Assembly: GCA_045039925.1 (NCBI GenBank)
Contig: CP108400.1
Location: 2,356,001 to 2,420,000 of the forward strand
Reading direction: 5' to 3'
From: Yinghuangia sp045039925
Lineage (GTDB): Bacteria; Actinomycetota; Actinomycetes; Streptomycetales; Streptomycetaceae
Length of the DNA: 64,000 bases
Shown here: positions 32,841 through 40,916 of the stretch, in pieces
How the letters are laid out: the number at the start of each line of letters is the position of its first letter
How positions within the stretch are numbered: the first letter of the stretch is position 1
Program-made: the position numbers and the translations under genes
Notes under the pieces: model-generated
Seen by the model: the letters and a program-made list of their open reading frames with translations, nothing else
The model's database searches: none
What the model was told of the DNA's origin: nothing

Positions 32841-34034
32841 ATGCACGCGCGCGACAGGATCGACGCGGAGACGTACCACCGCGACATCGTGCCCGGGCTG
32901 CTCGCCGGCGAGCGCGGACCGCTCGCCGCGACCGGCCTCGCAGGGCTGCGCCCGCTGACGCTGGTGGTCGGCGAGGCGGCGTGGACGTACCGCGCGCTGG
33001 ACGGCCGCCTGCGCGTCGATCCCGCGGAGGAGACGCCGGCCGACGACGCCTGCACGTGCCTGATGTCACCCGACGCGTGGACCGACTTCGTCACCCAGAT
33101 GCGTACGGGGGCGGCCCTGGCCATCGCGGGTGAGGTCGAGGTGCGCGACGGGACCGTCCTCGACCTGTTCGCCTGGGAACCCGCGCTGCGCGCGCTGTAC
33201 ATGGGCATCCCGATCTACCAGCCGACCGGCGCCCCGCCCGCGGACGGCGCCGGGCGTCCGGTCGACCTGGAACGCGCCTGGACGCTCGCCGACCCGGACG
33301 CCGACCTGGCCGCGTTCTTCGACGCGACCGGCGTGATGCGGGTGCGCGGCGTCTTCACCGCCGACGAGGTCGCGGCCCTCAACTCCGAGGTCGACCGGCT
33401 CGCGGCGGACGCCCGGATCGGCGACGACCGGTCGTGGTGGGCCGCCGACGAGGACGGCGAGGACGTGCTGTGCCGCCTGGTCTATGCGAGCGAGCGTTCG
33501 CCGCTGATCGCGGAAATCGCCCAGGATCCGCGCATGTTGCGCCTGTCGTCCCTGCTGCACGACGACCTCGCGGCGTCCACCGACCGCATGGAGGGGGTCG
33601 GCGTGCTGCTCAAGCCGCCGGGGCGGCTCAAGGGGCTGGCGAACATCCCGTGGCACACCGACTGCGGGCTCGGCGGGCACCACATCATGTGCCCGTCGGT
33701 GGCGATCGGCGTGCAGTTGACCGGATCGTCGCCGGAGACCGGGTGCCTTGAGGCCGTCGCGGGTACGCACGGGAAGACCTGCCCGCCGCCGGACCAGGGA
33801 GACCTGGCGGACCTGCCGTACATGCTGATCCCGACGGAGCCGGGCGACGTCACCGTGCACATCGCCGACGTCCTGCACGCGTCGCCGGCACCGACCGGGA
33901 TCGGCGGGCGGCGCACGATGTACGTGACGTACCACCCGCCGTCGCTCTTCGAGAACGTCGGTCCCGGACTCGCGGTCAACGACCTGATCCGCAGCCGCAG
34001 CGCGGACCAATTGGACGCGGGCCTCGGCCGCTGA
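32841..34034 (+). CDS. Phytanoyl-CoA dioxygenase-like Fe(II)/2-oxoglutarate enzyme
   Basis: Residues ~150-390 of this 397-residue protein form a PhyH-type double-stranded beta-helix. The metal triad is H272-x-D274 (IPWHTDCGLGGHHI) with a distal histidine at H346 (HIADVLHAS); an arginine at 357/358 probably binds 2-oxoglutarate. Residues ~1-135 look like a separate domain (WTYRALDGRLRVDPA, CTCLMSPDAWTDFV, ALAIAGEVEVRDG), which resembles SCP2-type lipid-binding sequence. The enzyme probably hydroxylates a lipid-like or CoA-bound substrate. The ATG at 32841 follows a GGGGAGG site; an earlier in-frame ATG at 32598 would add a non-conserved stretch. Confidence 0.85.
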   Translation: MHARDRIDAETYHRDIVPGLLAGERGPLAATGLAGLRPLTLVVGEAAWTYRALDGRLRVDPAEETPADDACTCLMSPDAWTDFVTQMRTGAALAIAGEVEVRDGTVLDLFAWEPALRALYMGIPIYQPTGAPPADGAGRPVDLERAWTLADPDADLAAFFDATGVMRVRGVFTADEVAALNSEVDRLAADARIGDDRSWWAADEDGEDVLCRLVYASERSPLIAEIAQDPRMLRLSSLLHDDLAASTDRMEGVGVLLKPPGRLKGLANIPWHTDCGLGGHHIMCPSVAIGVQLTGSSPETGCLEAVAGTHGKTCPPPDQGDLADLPYMLIPTEPGDVTVHIADVLHASPAPTGIGGRRTMYVTYHPPSLFENVGPGLAVNDLIRSRSADQLDAGLGR

Positions 34035-34080
34035 GCGGCTTCGGCTGTTGAGGCGGCTTCGGCTGTTGAGGCCGCTTCAG
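34035..34080. repeat. 18-bp tandem repeat after the PhyH stop codon
   Basis: GCGGCTTCGGCTGTTGAG occurs twice in perfect tandem, with a third partial copy. The unit resembles the last bases of the PhyH gene including its stop (GGCCTCGGCCGCTGAG). It lies between convergent genes. Confidence 0.85.
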
Positions 34081-34121
34081 GTCGTACGGCGACTTCAGCG
34101 GCCTCGGCTCTTGCGGCGGCC

Positions 34122-35036
34122 TCAGCTCTTGAGCAGTTCCGGGTGGAACTTCTCGACCATGCGGCGCATGCCGTCCTTCCAGTGCACGTCGGTCGTGCCG
34201 ATGACCTCGTGCATGCGGGTGAGGTCGAGCGCCACGCTGCTGATGGTCAGGTCGGTCTCCTCGAACTCCGCCTGAAGACCCGTCAGTTCGCCGAGGTAGG
34301 TGCACCACTCCTCGATGCTGACCGCCTCGCTGCCACCCCAGTTCACCACCGTCGCGGGCGTCGACGCCGCGGCGAGCAGCTTGGGCAGGGAGGCGACGAT
34401 GTCCTCTTCGTGGATGGGGTGGTACACGCTCGGGGTGTCGCTGTGCACCTGGACCGGCGCTCCGGCGATCATCATCTCGAGGTGGATGGCCGGCCAGCCG
34501 CCGTTCTCGCCGTACGGGACGCTCAGACGCGCGATGGTCGTCGGCAGCCCGTACTTGGCCGCGCCCCAGCGGGCCGCACCTTCCGCGGCGATCTTGCAGA
34601 TGCTGTACGTCTCCAGGAACGACCACACGCGGTGGTTGTCGCCCAGCGCGTCCGACTCCTTGAAGGTCCGATGCCCGTTGGGCTGGTAGACCGCCGTGGA
34701 CGAGCAGTGCAGGAAGGCGCGCGCCCCCCGCAGGTGGTCCATGAGCCAGAGCACGCCGCCGGCGTTGCCGTCCAGGTCGGCGCCCCAGTCACCGCTCTTC
34801 GCGACCGCGAAGTTGATCACGTAGTCGGCGTCCGCGGGCAGGTCCGCCACGTCGCCGGAGGCCAGGTCGATCTTGACGCAGTTGACTCCGGCGGCCTCCA
34901 GGCGCGCGCGAGACTCGTCGTCGTTGAACCGCGCCGCGCCGTACACCTCGTTGTCGCGTGCGAGGAGCTTGGCGACCGGCTCGGCCACCTGGCCGGTGAC
35001 CCCGGTGACGACGATCTTGGAGCCTTCGAGTGCCAT
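34122..35036 (-). CDS. NAD-dependent epimerase/dehydratase (extended SDR)
   Basis: This 304-residue protein has the N-terminal Rossmann motif GVTGQVAEPVA, then FAVAKSGDWGADLDGNAGGV. The catalytic serines are in FLHCSSTAVYQPNG and the Tyr-x3-Lys pair in LETYSICKIAAEG. A C-terminal substrate domain follows (IHEEDIVASLPKLL). Members act on nucleotide sugars, sterols or other hydroxy compounds; the substrate is not evident. The ATG at 35036 follows a GGAGGG site. It converges with the PhyH dioxygenase gene, so joint function is possible but not shown. Confidence 0.88.
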   Translation of the reverse strand: MALEGSKIVVTGVTGQVAEPVAKLLARDNEVYGAARFNDDESRARLEAAGVNCVKIDLASGDVADLPADADYVINFAVAKSGDWGADLDGNAGGVLWLMDHLRGARAFLHCSSTAVYQPNGHRTFKESDALGDNHRVWSFLETYSICKIAAEGAARWGAAKYGLPTTIARLSVPYGENGGWPAIHLEMMIAGAPVQVHSDTPSVYHPIHEEDIVASLPKLLAAASTPATVVNWGGSEAVSIEEWCTYLGELTGLQAEFEETDLTISSVALDLTRMHEVIGTTDVHWKDGMRRMVEKFHPELLKS

Positions 35037-35158
35037 GCCAAGCCCTCCTGCGTAACAACTACGGGTGTTGGGCCGCAACGTAGCGCAGACACTTGACCGG
35101 GGCAATGATCAGGAACACGCGTACGATCCGCCCTTGCGCACGCGGATTCCCGTACGCT

Positions 35159-35536
35159 TCACCCCGCTTCGGCGGCCCGCTCCCGCGGGTCGTCGGCGGC
35201 CAGGGCCTCGCCGAGGTCGGGGTGCACGTCGAACAGCCGGCGCAGGCCGAGCGCGGTGAACACGCGGTTCACGTGGTGCTCGCCGCTCTCCGGCATCACC
35301 AGCCGCAACTGGCCCGAGCACGAGCGCAGCAACCGCCTGGCCCCCACCAGCGCCCCGATCCCGGTCGAGTCGCAGAAGACGACCTCGGTCAACTCCAGGA
35401 TCAGGTGGTGGCGCCCCTGGGCCACCGCCCGTCTCACGTGTTCCCCCAGCTCCGGGACGACGGCGAAGTCGACCTCCCCGGCGACGAAAAGCACGGTCCA
35501 GCCTTGGTGGTCCTCGGTGGTCACCTGAAGGTTCAC
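35159..35536 (-). CDS. STAS-domain anti-sigma-factor antagonist
   Basis: From the GTG at 35536 the product is 125 residues and a plain STAS domain: VNLQVTTEDHQGWTVLFVAGEVDF, then VVFCDSTGIGALVGARRLL. The serine in DSTGIG is the position phosphorylated by RsbW-type kinases; dephosphorylation would release a sigma factor by partner switching. The start has a GGGAG site. The frame stays open to 35743, but that extension is not STAS-like. No anti-sigma kinase or sigma gene is adjacent. The SpoIIE-type phosphatase at 1.2 kb is a possible distant partner. Confidence 0.88.
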   Translation of the reverse strand: MNLQVTTEDHQGWTVLFVAGEVDFAVVPELGEHVRRAVAQGRHHLILELTEVVFCDSTGIGALVGARRLLRSCSGQLRLVMPESGEHHVNRVFTALGLRRLFDVHPDLGEALAADDPRERAAEAG

Positions 35537-35898
35537 TCGCGGGCGCTCCCTGGTCGGCAGGCGGGCACCGCCCGTGCGGACCGCTTCCCCGGCCGCGCGG
35601 CGCGGGGCCGGGCGGGAGACCCGGCCGCGAACCACCGTAGTCCTCAGTGGATGACGTGGCGTAGGCGGCACGGTCACGCCACGGTCTCGGTTGTTGGCCG
35701 AGTTTGTCACTGCCGCGCTGCAAATGCGTTCGTCGGCAAGCAATGTGACGTGTAGTCAGGATACGTTGCGGCCCGCGGAGCCCGGCGTGTCGCGCGACCG
35801 CGGGCGCCGCGGACCCGGGTGGCCCCGGTGTCCGCGGACCGGCGTCCGGCGCGTCGTTGAGCGGGCGAGCGGTCGAACGGTCGGCGGGTGGTTGCAGA
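35537..35898. other. Non-coding gap upstream of the STAS gene
   Basis: About 360 bp separate the STAS start from the stop of the next minus-strand gene. No gene is supported. The stretch around 35690-35765 is less GC-rich and probably holds the STAS promoter. I see no strong hairpin or long repeat. Confidence 0.35.
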
Positions 35899-36768
35899 TC
35901 AGGCGCCCCGTGTCCGCAATTCCGGCAAATCGGCCACCACCGTGCAGGAGCCGGGTGCGATCTCGGTGAACCCCGCGTCGCGGACCAGTGGCAGTCCGGA
36001 GTCGGTGAGGGCCGACCACGCCGCGGCGCGAGCGGTACGCACCGCGAGGCGGAAGCCGTCGGCCGCCCAGCGCTTGCGGGCCTCGGCGTCCAGTCGCATC
36101 CAGGCCAACTGCGCACCGTGACCGGTCTGCGCCATCGCCTTCCCGGCACTCATCTCGAGGTCGGGGTTGAACCACAGCACCGGAATCCCGGGCGCGGGGG
36201 CGGGCGGCGGCTCCGGGTCGTCGAGTTCGGTGCCGGAGACCTGGAGCCGGGCCAGTTCCTTGGGCCACGCATCGAGCGGTACGGGCGGGAAGACGCGGAC
36301 CTCGGCGCCGTCGTGCTCCAGGGTGATGCCCTCCAGGACGGAGGCGCGTCGCCATTCGGCACCGCGCGCCCGGCGTACCACCTTGCGGATGCGGCCGTCG
36401 GTCCACTCCGCGACGCGCTCGACCCACTCCCCCTCGGTCGACCGCTCGTCGGCGAGGAAGGCCAGCACGGCGCGGGCGGCGGCCTCCAGCGCGGCGGTAC
36501 GCGGCGGCGGCGCCTCGCGCTCGATGCGGACCACGAGGGGGAGGACGAACTGCGGGACGGCGTCCCTGTCAACGGCTGAGCTCACCCCATGATCATGCCG
36601 CACGGCGGCCGGGGAGGGGCGCAGGCCGGGCTGCCGAGAGGCGGCTGCTGGTAGGCGTGACAGCTGGGGTGAAGCCTGGCGTGAAGGCTGGTGTGAAGGT
36701 TGGTGTGGCGGTTGGTGTGACGGCTTGTCCGCGCTGCCTCGCGCCGCCTCCTTGGCTTCATCGGCCAT
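35899..36768 (-). CDS. Pth2-like peptidyl-tRNA hydrolase-type protein
   Basis: The C-terminal ~110 of 289 residues resemble the Pth2 fold (VLWFNPDLEMSAGKAMAQTGHGAQLAWMRL; PLVRDAGFTEIAPGSCTVVADLP). Pth2 releases peptides from stalled peptidyl-tRNA, but in many actinobacteria such proteins are only annotated by fold. The middle domain (QFVLPLVVRIEREA, WTDGRIRKVVRRARGAEWRR) is unassigned. The first ~60 residues contain HQP repeats encoded by 12-bp units and may be untranslated if the GTG at 36585 is the true start. The ATG at 36768 lies 10 bp after the upstream gene's stop, so the two are probably co-transcribed. Confidence 0.7.
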   Translation of the reverse strand: MADEAKEAARGSADKPSHQPPHQPSHQPSRQASPQLSRLPAAASRQPGLRPSPAAVRHDHGVSSAVDRDAVPQFVLPLVVRIEREAPPPRTAALEAAARAVLAFLADERSTEGEWVERVAEWTDGRIRKVVRRARGAEWRRASVLEGITLEHDGAEVRVFPPVPLDAWPKELARLQVSGTELDDPEPPPAPAPGIPVLWFNPDLEMSAGKAMAQTGHGAQLAWMRLDAEARKRWAADGFRLAVRTARAAAWSALTDSGLPLVRDAGFTEIAPGSCTVVADLPELRTRGA

Positions 36769-36777
36769 CCGGCCGGC

Positions 36778-37665
36778 TCACACCGGGGGGACGAGCACGA
36801 AGTACCGGGCGGCGACGGCAGGGTCTCCCGTGACGGTCAGACGGTCCAGGGGCAGCCTGTCCCAGAGGAACAGCATCAAATCCGAGGCCGAGCCGCGTAG
36901 TTCGGCGGTTGAGCCGTGGTGGTGCGGGGCCGCGGGCGGGACGTTTGCCTCGGGCGGGGCGGCTGTCGCGGTCGGGGCGGCAGCCGCAGCCGCAGCCGGG
37001 TCGGCCGGTCCCACTGCATGCGCGGGGTACTCGACGTCGGCTCCAGAGAACCGCACCGTCCACGACTCCGGCCCGTCCGTGGCGATGAGCCGGTACGTCT
37101 CGCCCGCTCCCGCCGGTGCCGCCAACCTCGCGCGCCGCGCCGGGGCCATCACCTCGAACGTCTGCGCCACCGCGTCGCACGCCAACGACCGCTCCATCGG
37201 GCCCGGTTCGCCCACGGAGCGCTCGGCGTCCCAGCGGTGCACGGCGGCTTCGACGGCCTGCATGCGCAGCCAGAAGCCCGCGGTCTGCTCGGGTGCCCAG
37301 GTCCAGACCCGGGTCGCCGGGTCGGTCGCCGCAAACGTGTCGCCCAACTGCCGGGCCCCGTCGGCGAACCACGCGACGAGCGCGGCCGGAACCGGCCCCG
37401 GTGTCGGCCCGCCGTCGGGGTCCGGCCAGCCCTCGCGCTCGGCCGGGAGGCCGAAGTCCGGAACGGTGCCCTGCGGCGGGTCGGTCAGCCGGGTGCGCAG
37501 CACCGCATCGACCACCCGGTGCACCTGGCCCAGGTGCAGGACGAGATCGGAGACCGTCCAGCCCGGGCAGGGGGGCACGGACGGCGCGTCCGGTTCGGCC
37601 GCCGCCCGCCGTACCGCCGTCTCGAACAAGGCAACTTCGCTGCGGAACCGCGCCACCAGGTCCAT
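36778..37665 (-). CDS. Mycothiol-dependent maleylpyruvate isomerase-family protein
   Basis: The protein (295 residues from the ATG at 37665) has an MDMPI/DinB-like N-terminal four-helix domain: CPGWTVSDLVLHLGQVHRVVD, then FWLRMQAVEAAVHRWDAE with the histidines that bind metal. A C-terminal domain follows, interrupted by an Ala/Pro-rich insert (~235-270). Family members use mycothiol, the actinobacterial thiol, as cofactor, though most are uncharacterised. The longer frame to 37734 runs into a repeat-rich stretch and is unlikely. The Pth2-like gene follows after 10 bp. Confidence 0.82.
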   Translation of the reverse strand: MDLVARFRSEVALFETAVRRAAAEPDAPSVPPCPGWTVSDLVLHLGQVHRVVDAVLRTRLTDPPQGTVPDFGLPAEREGWPDPDGGPTPGPVPAALVAWFADGARQLGDTFAATDPATRVWTWAPEQTAGFWLRMQAVEAAVHRWDAERSVGEPGPMERSLACDAVAQTFEVMAPARRARLAAPAGAGETYRLIATDGPESWTVRFSGADVEYPAHAVGPADPAAAAAAAPTATAAPPEANVPPAAPHHHGSTAELRGSASDLMLFLWDRLPLDRLTVTGDPAVAARYFVLVPPV

Positions 37666-37679
37666 GGGCACCAGCGTGC

Positions 37680-37765
37680 CACGCGCGGGGCGGCGCAGCG
37701 GCGCACCACGCCACGCCACGCCACGCCACGGCACGGCACGGCGTGGTGCGTGGTGGCGTGCCGTG
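37680..37765. repeat. CCACG-rich tandem and inverted repeat
   Basis: Between the MDMPI-type gene and the SDR gene, CCACG(C) units repeat about six times. GGCACG units follow, then an approximate inverted copy (GGCGTGGTGCGTGGTGGCGTG). The stretch can fold into an imperfect hairpin downstream of the SDR stop and may serve as its terminator. Confidence 0.6.
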
Positions 37766-38704
37766 TCACTCGGACAGGCCGACCAGCCCGCCGCTGTCGC
37801 GCCACAGCGTCCGCGCCCGTTCGCCGTCGCGCGCCAGGTCCGACGGGTCCGGCCAGCTCAAGGTGCCGTGGCGGAGGGCGGCGTAGGTGCGTCCGTCCGG
37901 GGGCGGGGCGAGACCCAGCACCAAGTCGGCCAGAGCGTTTCCCGCGTCGGCCGCGGAGTTGAAGTCGCGGTTCAGCTTGCGCATCGGCCAACGCATCGCC
38001 CGCGTACCGAGCAGCGACCAGGCGATCCGCAGGGGGAACGCAAGGTCCTGGGCCAGCCCGGTTCCGAACACCTGCCGGGGGTCGTACGCGATTGCCGTGA
38101 CGGTCCGTGACCGCGCGTCCCGTACGCCCGCGGAATCTGCCGTGTCGTCCCGGAACTCGGACAGCTGCCTCGCGGTGAGCACCGCACACAACTTGGAGGC
38201 TGTGTACGCATGTTCGCCCGCCTTTCGCGGCCGTGTGCCGCGGTCGGGGTCGCGCTCGGGATGGGCGAGCAGGTCCACATCGGCGTGGCGCGGTGTCGCC
38301 AACCCGGCCTTGTTCGCTGGGTCGTGCGTGCCGCTGGTGGTCAGGACGACGGTCGCCCCGTCGGCCAGTGCTGGCAGCAGGAGCCGCAGCAGCAGGTAGT
38401 GGGCGAGGTGGTTGACGGCGAAGCTGGTCTCGAAGCCGTCCGTCGTTCGGCCGGTGTCGTCGGCCCGGATCAGCCCGGCGTTCAGCACCAGGGCATCGAG
38501 CGGCGTGTCGTCAAGCCGCTCGCGGACCGACGCCGCGAACTCCCGTACCGAGCCCAGGTCGGCCAGGTCGAGGGCGACCGACTCACCGGTCGGCGCCGGT
38601 CGGCGCGCACCCACGAGCAGCCGGGCATCTCCCGACTCCGCCAGCCGGCGCGCGGCGATCGCGCCGAATCCGGACGTGGCGCCGGTCATCACCATCGTCG
38701 GCAC
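37766..38704 (-). CDS. Short-chain dehydrogenase/reductase
   Basis: This 312-residue Rossmann-fold enzyme has the cofactor motif TGATSGFGAIAARRLA (TGxxxGxG), the NAG motif (ALVLNAGLI), a serine-containing strand (VVLTTSGTHDP) and Y-x3-K (AYTASKLCAVLTAR). The pattern matches the retinol-dehydrogenase/protochlorophyllide-reductase-like SDRs, and NADP(H) is likely. The GTG start follows a GAGGAGG site. The substrate is not evident. The next gene in the same direction is 100 bp away across a repeat cluster, so it may be a single-gene unit. Confidence 0.9.
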   Translation of the reverse strand: MPTMVMTGATSGFGAIAARRLAESGDARLLVGARRPAPTGESVALDLADLGSVREFAASVRERLDDTPLDALVLNAGLIRADDTGRTTDGFETSFAVNHLAHYLLLRLLLPALADGATVVLTTSGTHDPANKAGLATPRHADVDLLAHPERDPDRGTRPRKAGEHAYTASKLCAVLTARQLSEFRDDTADSAGVRDARSRTVTAIAYDPRQVFGTGLAQDLAFPLRIAWSLLGTRAMRWPMRKLNRDFNSAADAGNALADLVLGLAPPPDGRTYAALRHGTLSWPDPSDLARDGERARTLWRDSGGLVGLSE

Positions 38705-38832
38705 AGTGCCTCCTCGACCCGAGCCATCCGCTCACTGTCCGCTCGCAGTCCCGCGCAGCGCCGCCGCCGCAGTGCCCCGCGTGCCCGAGCAGCGCCCACG
38801 GTCACCCCCTCCACGCTACAAAGGCACACCCC

Positions 38833-38864
38833 ACTCCGCCCAGGCTGAACTCCGCCCAGGCTGA
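38833..38864. repeat. Perfect 16-bp tandem duplication
   Basis: ACTCCGCCCAGGCTGA is present twice head to tail, in the ~270-bp gap between the TIGR03084 and SDR genes. I see no gene in that gap. Confidence 0.9.
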
Positions 38865-38971
38865 CCACCACCCAACAGCCACCGAATCCCAGTCCCACCG
38901 CGCCCGACTCCCCGCCAACTGCTCTCAGTGCCCCGGGCAGGCGGCCTGCGGGTGCGTGGAGCCCCGCCCGA

Positions 38972-39775
38972 TCAGGTACGCCGCGCCCCGGGTGCCCGCC
39001 CCTCCCCCGGCGCCCCCACGAACGCCTGGGCGATGTCGAGCCAGCGGTCGGCGTCGGGCCCGTCGGCGGTCAGCGCCGTGTCCGCCCGGTGTACCCGGCG
39101 GGTCGCGAGCAGGGCGAAGTCGTAGCCCGGGCCGGTGACCTTCTGCGGTGCGTCCGGCGGGCCGAACTCCCATACGTCGCCGTCCGGACCGATCAGTTCG
39201 ACGCGGAACCCGTCGTCGGGAGCGGCGAGTCCGTGGGTGGCGAACGCGTGGTCGCGGGCGTGGACCCCGAGGCGCACGATGTGGCGTACGCGCGCCGTCG
39301 GTTCACGTCGTACGCCCAACGCGTCCGCGACGTCGCCGCCGTGCGCCCAGGTCTCCATCAGGCGGCCGGTCGCGATCCCCGCGGGGCTCATGGGCGGGCC
39401 GAACCACGGGAACCGGGTGCCGGGCGGATGCCCCTGGAGCGCCGCGATCACGCCCTCGCGACCCGCGCGCCAGCGGTCCAGCAACTCCGCGCCCTCCTCC
39501 GCCTCACGACGGCCCGTCATGGCCCCGTCGAGCCCGGACGCCAGCGCCGCGACCACCGCGGGGACCGCCGCCTGGAAGGCGTCGGGATCGCGCGCGGCCA
39601 TGATCGCCATCTCGTCGGTCGAGGCCAGATGCCCGATCTGGTCGGCGACCGTCCACCCCGCAGCGGGGGTGGGCAGCGCCCACTGCTCGTCGTTCAGGCC
39701 CGCGACCAGGGCGGCGAGCACGTCCCCTTCGGCGCGCAAGTCCTCGAATACGTCGGTGCCTTCACGTGATGCCAC
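38972..39775 (-). CDS. TIGR03084-family metal-binding protein
   Basis: The 267-residue protein has the DinB/MDMPI-like fold of the TIGR03084 family: PAAGWTVADQIGHLASTDEMA near residue 40 and LMETWAHGGDVADALGV near 140, each with a conserved histidine for metal. The wider superfamily uses mycothiol. The function of this family is not established. The GTG start follows a GGAGGAGG site. A C-rich tract lies upstream (G-rich on this gene's coding strand). Confidence 0.82.
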   Translation of the reverse strand: MASREGTDVFEDLRAEGDVLAALVAGLNDEQWALPTPAAGWTVADQIGHLASTDEMAIMAARDPDAFQAAVPAVVAALASGLDGAMTGRREAEEGAELLDRWRAGREGVIAALQGHPPGTRFPWFGPPMSPAGIATGRLMETWAHGGDVADALGVRREPTARVRHIVRLGVHARDHAFATHGLAAPDDGFRVELIGPDGDVWEFGPPDAPQKVTGPGYDFALLATRRVHRADTALTADGPDADRWLDIAQAFVGAPGEGRAPGARRT

Positions 39776-40106
39776 GCACGTGCCTCCTCCGATCGGAAGT
39801 GCACTTCCCTGACAAAGTCAAGGATGCCGCACCCCACCCCACCCCGACACCCCCGACCCCAGCATCCCGACCCCAGCCCACCCCCGACCCACTTCGCTTT
39901 CAAATCAGCGCAGTTGATTGCCATTGATACGAGACTTGCCAACCCCGAAGCGCGTCGAGCCGGCTGCGCGCGGTGTCCAGGCCGGGCTCTGTCCGCCAGT
40001 CCGCGCGCCCACGCCAAATTCGCGCGACACCGCACAGCGGCTCTGGAACGCTACGGGCTTGCGAACCGGATTCGAACGGTATGAGCCAGCGCTGGATGGG
40101 TGATCG
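39776..40106. other. Non-coding gap with a C-rich tract
   Basis: About 330 bp between divergent genes. From 39824 to 39893 the plus strand is made of CCCC/CACCCC/GACCCC units, so the minus strand has many G-runs that could form G-quadruplexes near the TIGR03084 promoter. The remainder (39900-40100) is ordinary and holds no gene I can support. Confidence 0.5.
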
Positions 40107-40766
40107 ATGAGTTTCACGCTCGAAGGACCGGTGCTGGAGGGCACGCTCATACGTCTGGAGCCGCTGGACCGCCGCCATACGGCGGACTTGGCCGAGGCGG
40201 CGGAGGAAGACCGCAGCTCCTACCGGTTCACATGGGTGCCGACGGCGGCCGAGGTCACGGGTTACGTCGATGCCCAACTCGCCCGCGCCGCCGCCGGAAT
40301 GCTGGCCCCGTACGCGCAGGTGGAGCAGGTGTCGGGGAAGGCAGTCGGGGCCACCGCCTACTGGAACCCGCGGCTGTGGCCGGACGGGGAGGGCCTGAGC
40401 GCGATCGAGGTCGGATTCACCTGGCTCGCGGCGTCGGCCCAGGGCACAGGGGCGAACACCGAGGCCAAATACCTCCTGTTCAGGCACGCGTTCGAGACTT
40501 GGGAAGTGGCACGCCTCGATCTGAAGACGGACGCACGCAACAGCCGCTCACGGGCCGCAATCGAACGAGTGGGCGCACGCTTCGAGGGCGTGCTGCGGAA
40601 CTGGTCCCAGTCATGGGCGCCAGGCGAAGACGGCCGGCTGCGCGACTCCGCGATCTTCTCGATCATCGCAACGGAATGGCCGGACTGCCGAGCAAAGCTC
40701 GAGCAGCGAATCGCCCAAACGCTCACACCCAGCCAGCCACCAGCCCGCATCCCCGCCCAGACCTGA
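40107..40766 (+). CDS. GNAT N-acetyltransferase (RimJ/RimL type)
   Basis: The 219-residue protein has the GNAT fold in the RimJ/RimL arrangement: LEGTLIRLEPLDRRHTADLA at the N-terminus, AIEVGFTWLAASAQGTGANTE spanning the acetyl-CoA-binding strand and loop, and LKTDARNSRSRAAIERVGARFEG. It transfers an acetyl group to an amine, possibly a protein N-terminus or a small molecule. The C-terminal tail is low-complexity. It is probably transcribed alone and converges with the hydrolase gene downstream. Confidence 0.85.
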   Translation: MSFTLEGPVLEGTLIRLEPLDRRHTADLAEAAEEDRSSYRFTWVPTAAEVTGYVDAQLARAAAGMLAPYAQVEQVSGKAVGATAYWNPRLWPDGEGLSAIEVGFTWLAASAQGTGANTEAKYLLFRHAFETWEVARLDLKTDARNSRSRAAIERVGARFEGVLRNWSQSWAPGEDGRLRDSAIFSIIATEWPDCRAKLEQRIAQTLTPSQPPARIPAQT

Positions 40767-40881
40767 GCCCAGCCGCCCTCCCCAGAGCCGTACGCCAACC
40801 GCGCGGCAAGCAGGAAGCAGCAAGCAGCGGCACCGCGGGGGCGCCTTGCCCCCTCGCGGACGTCCACGACCGCCACTCGCG

Positions 40882-40897
40882 CGGCGGGCGCCCGCCG
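40882..40897. terminator. GC-rich palindrome between convergent genes
   Basis: CGGCGGGCGCCCGCCG is a perfect palindrome lying 115 bp after the GNAT stop and 20 bp after the hydrolase stop. As a hairpin it would have a 4-nt loop and a 6-bp GC stem. Confidence 0.4.
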
Positions 40898-40916
40898 AAT
40901 TCGTAGCGTGTCCGGC

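Noticed and set aside
40050..40085. A tRNA-like T-loop (TTCGAATC on the minus strand)
   Set aside because: The flanking stem pairs only over four bases, and no acceptor, D or anticodon arm could be placed around it.
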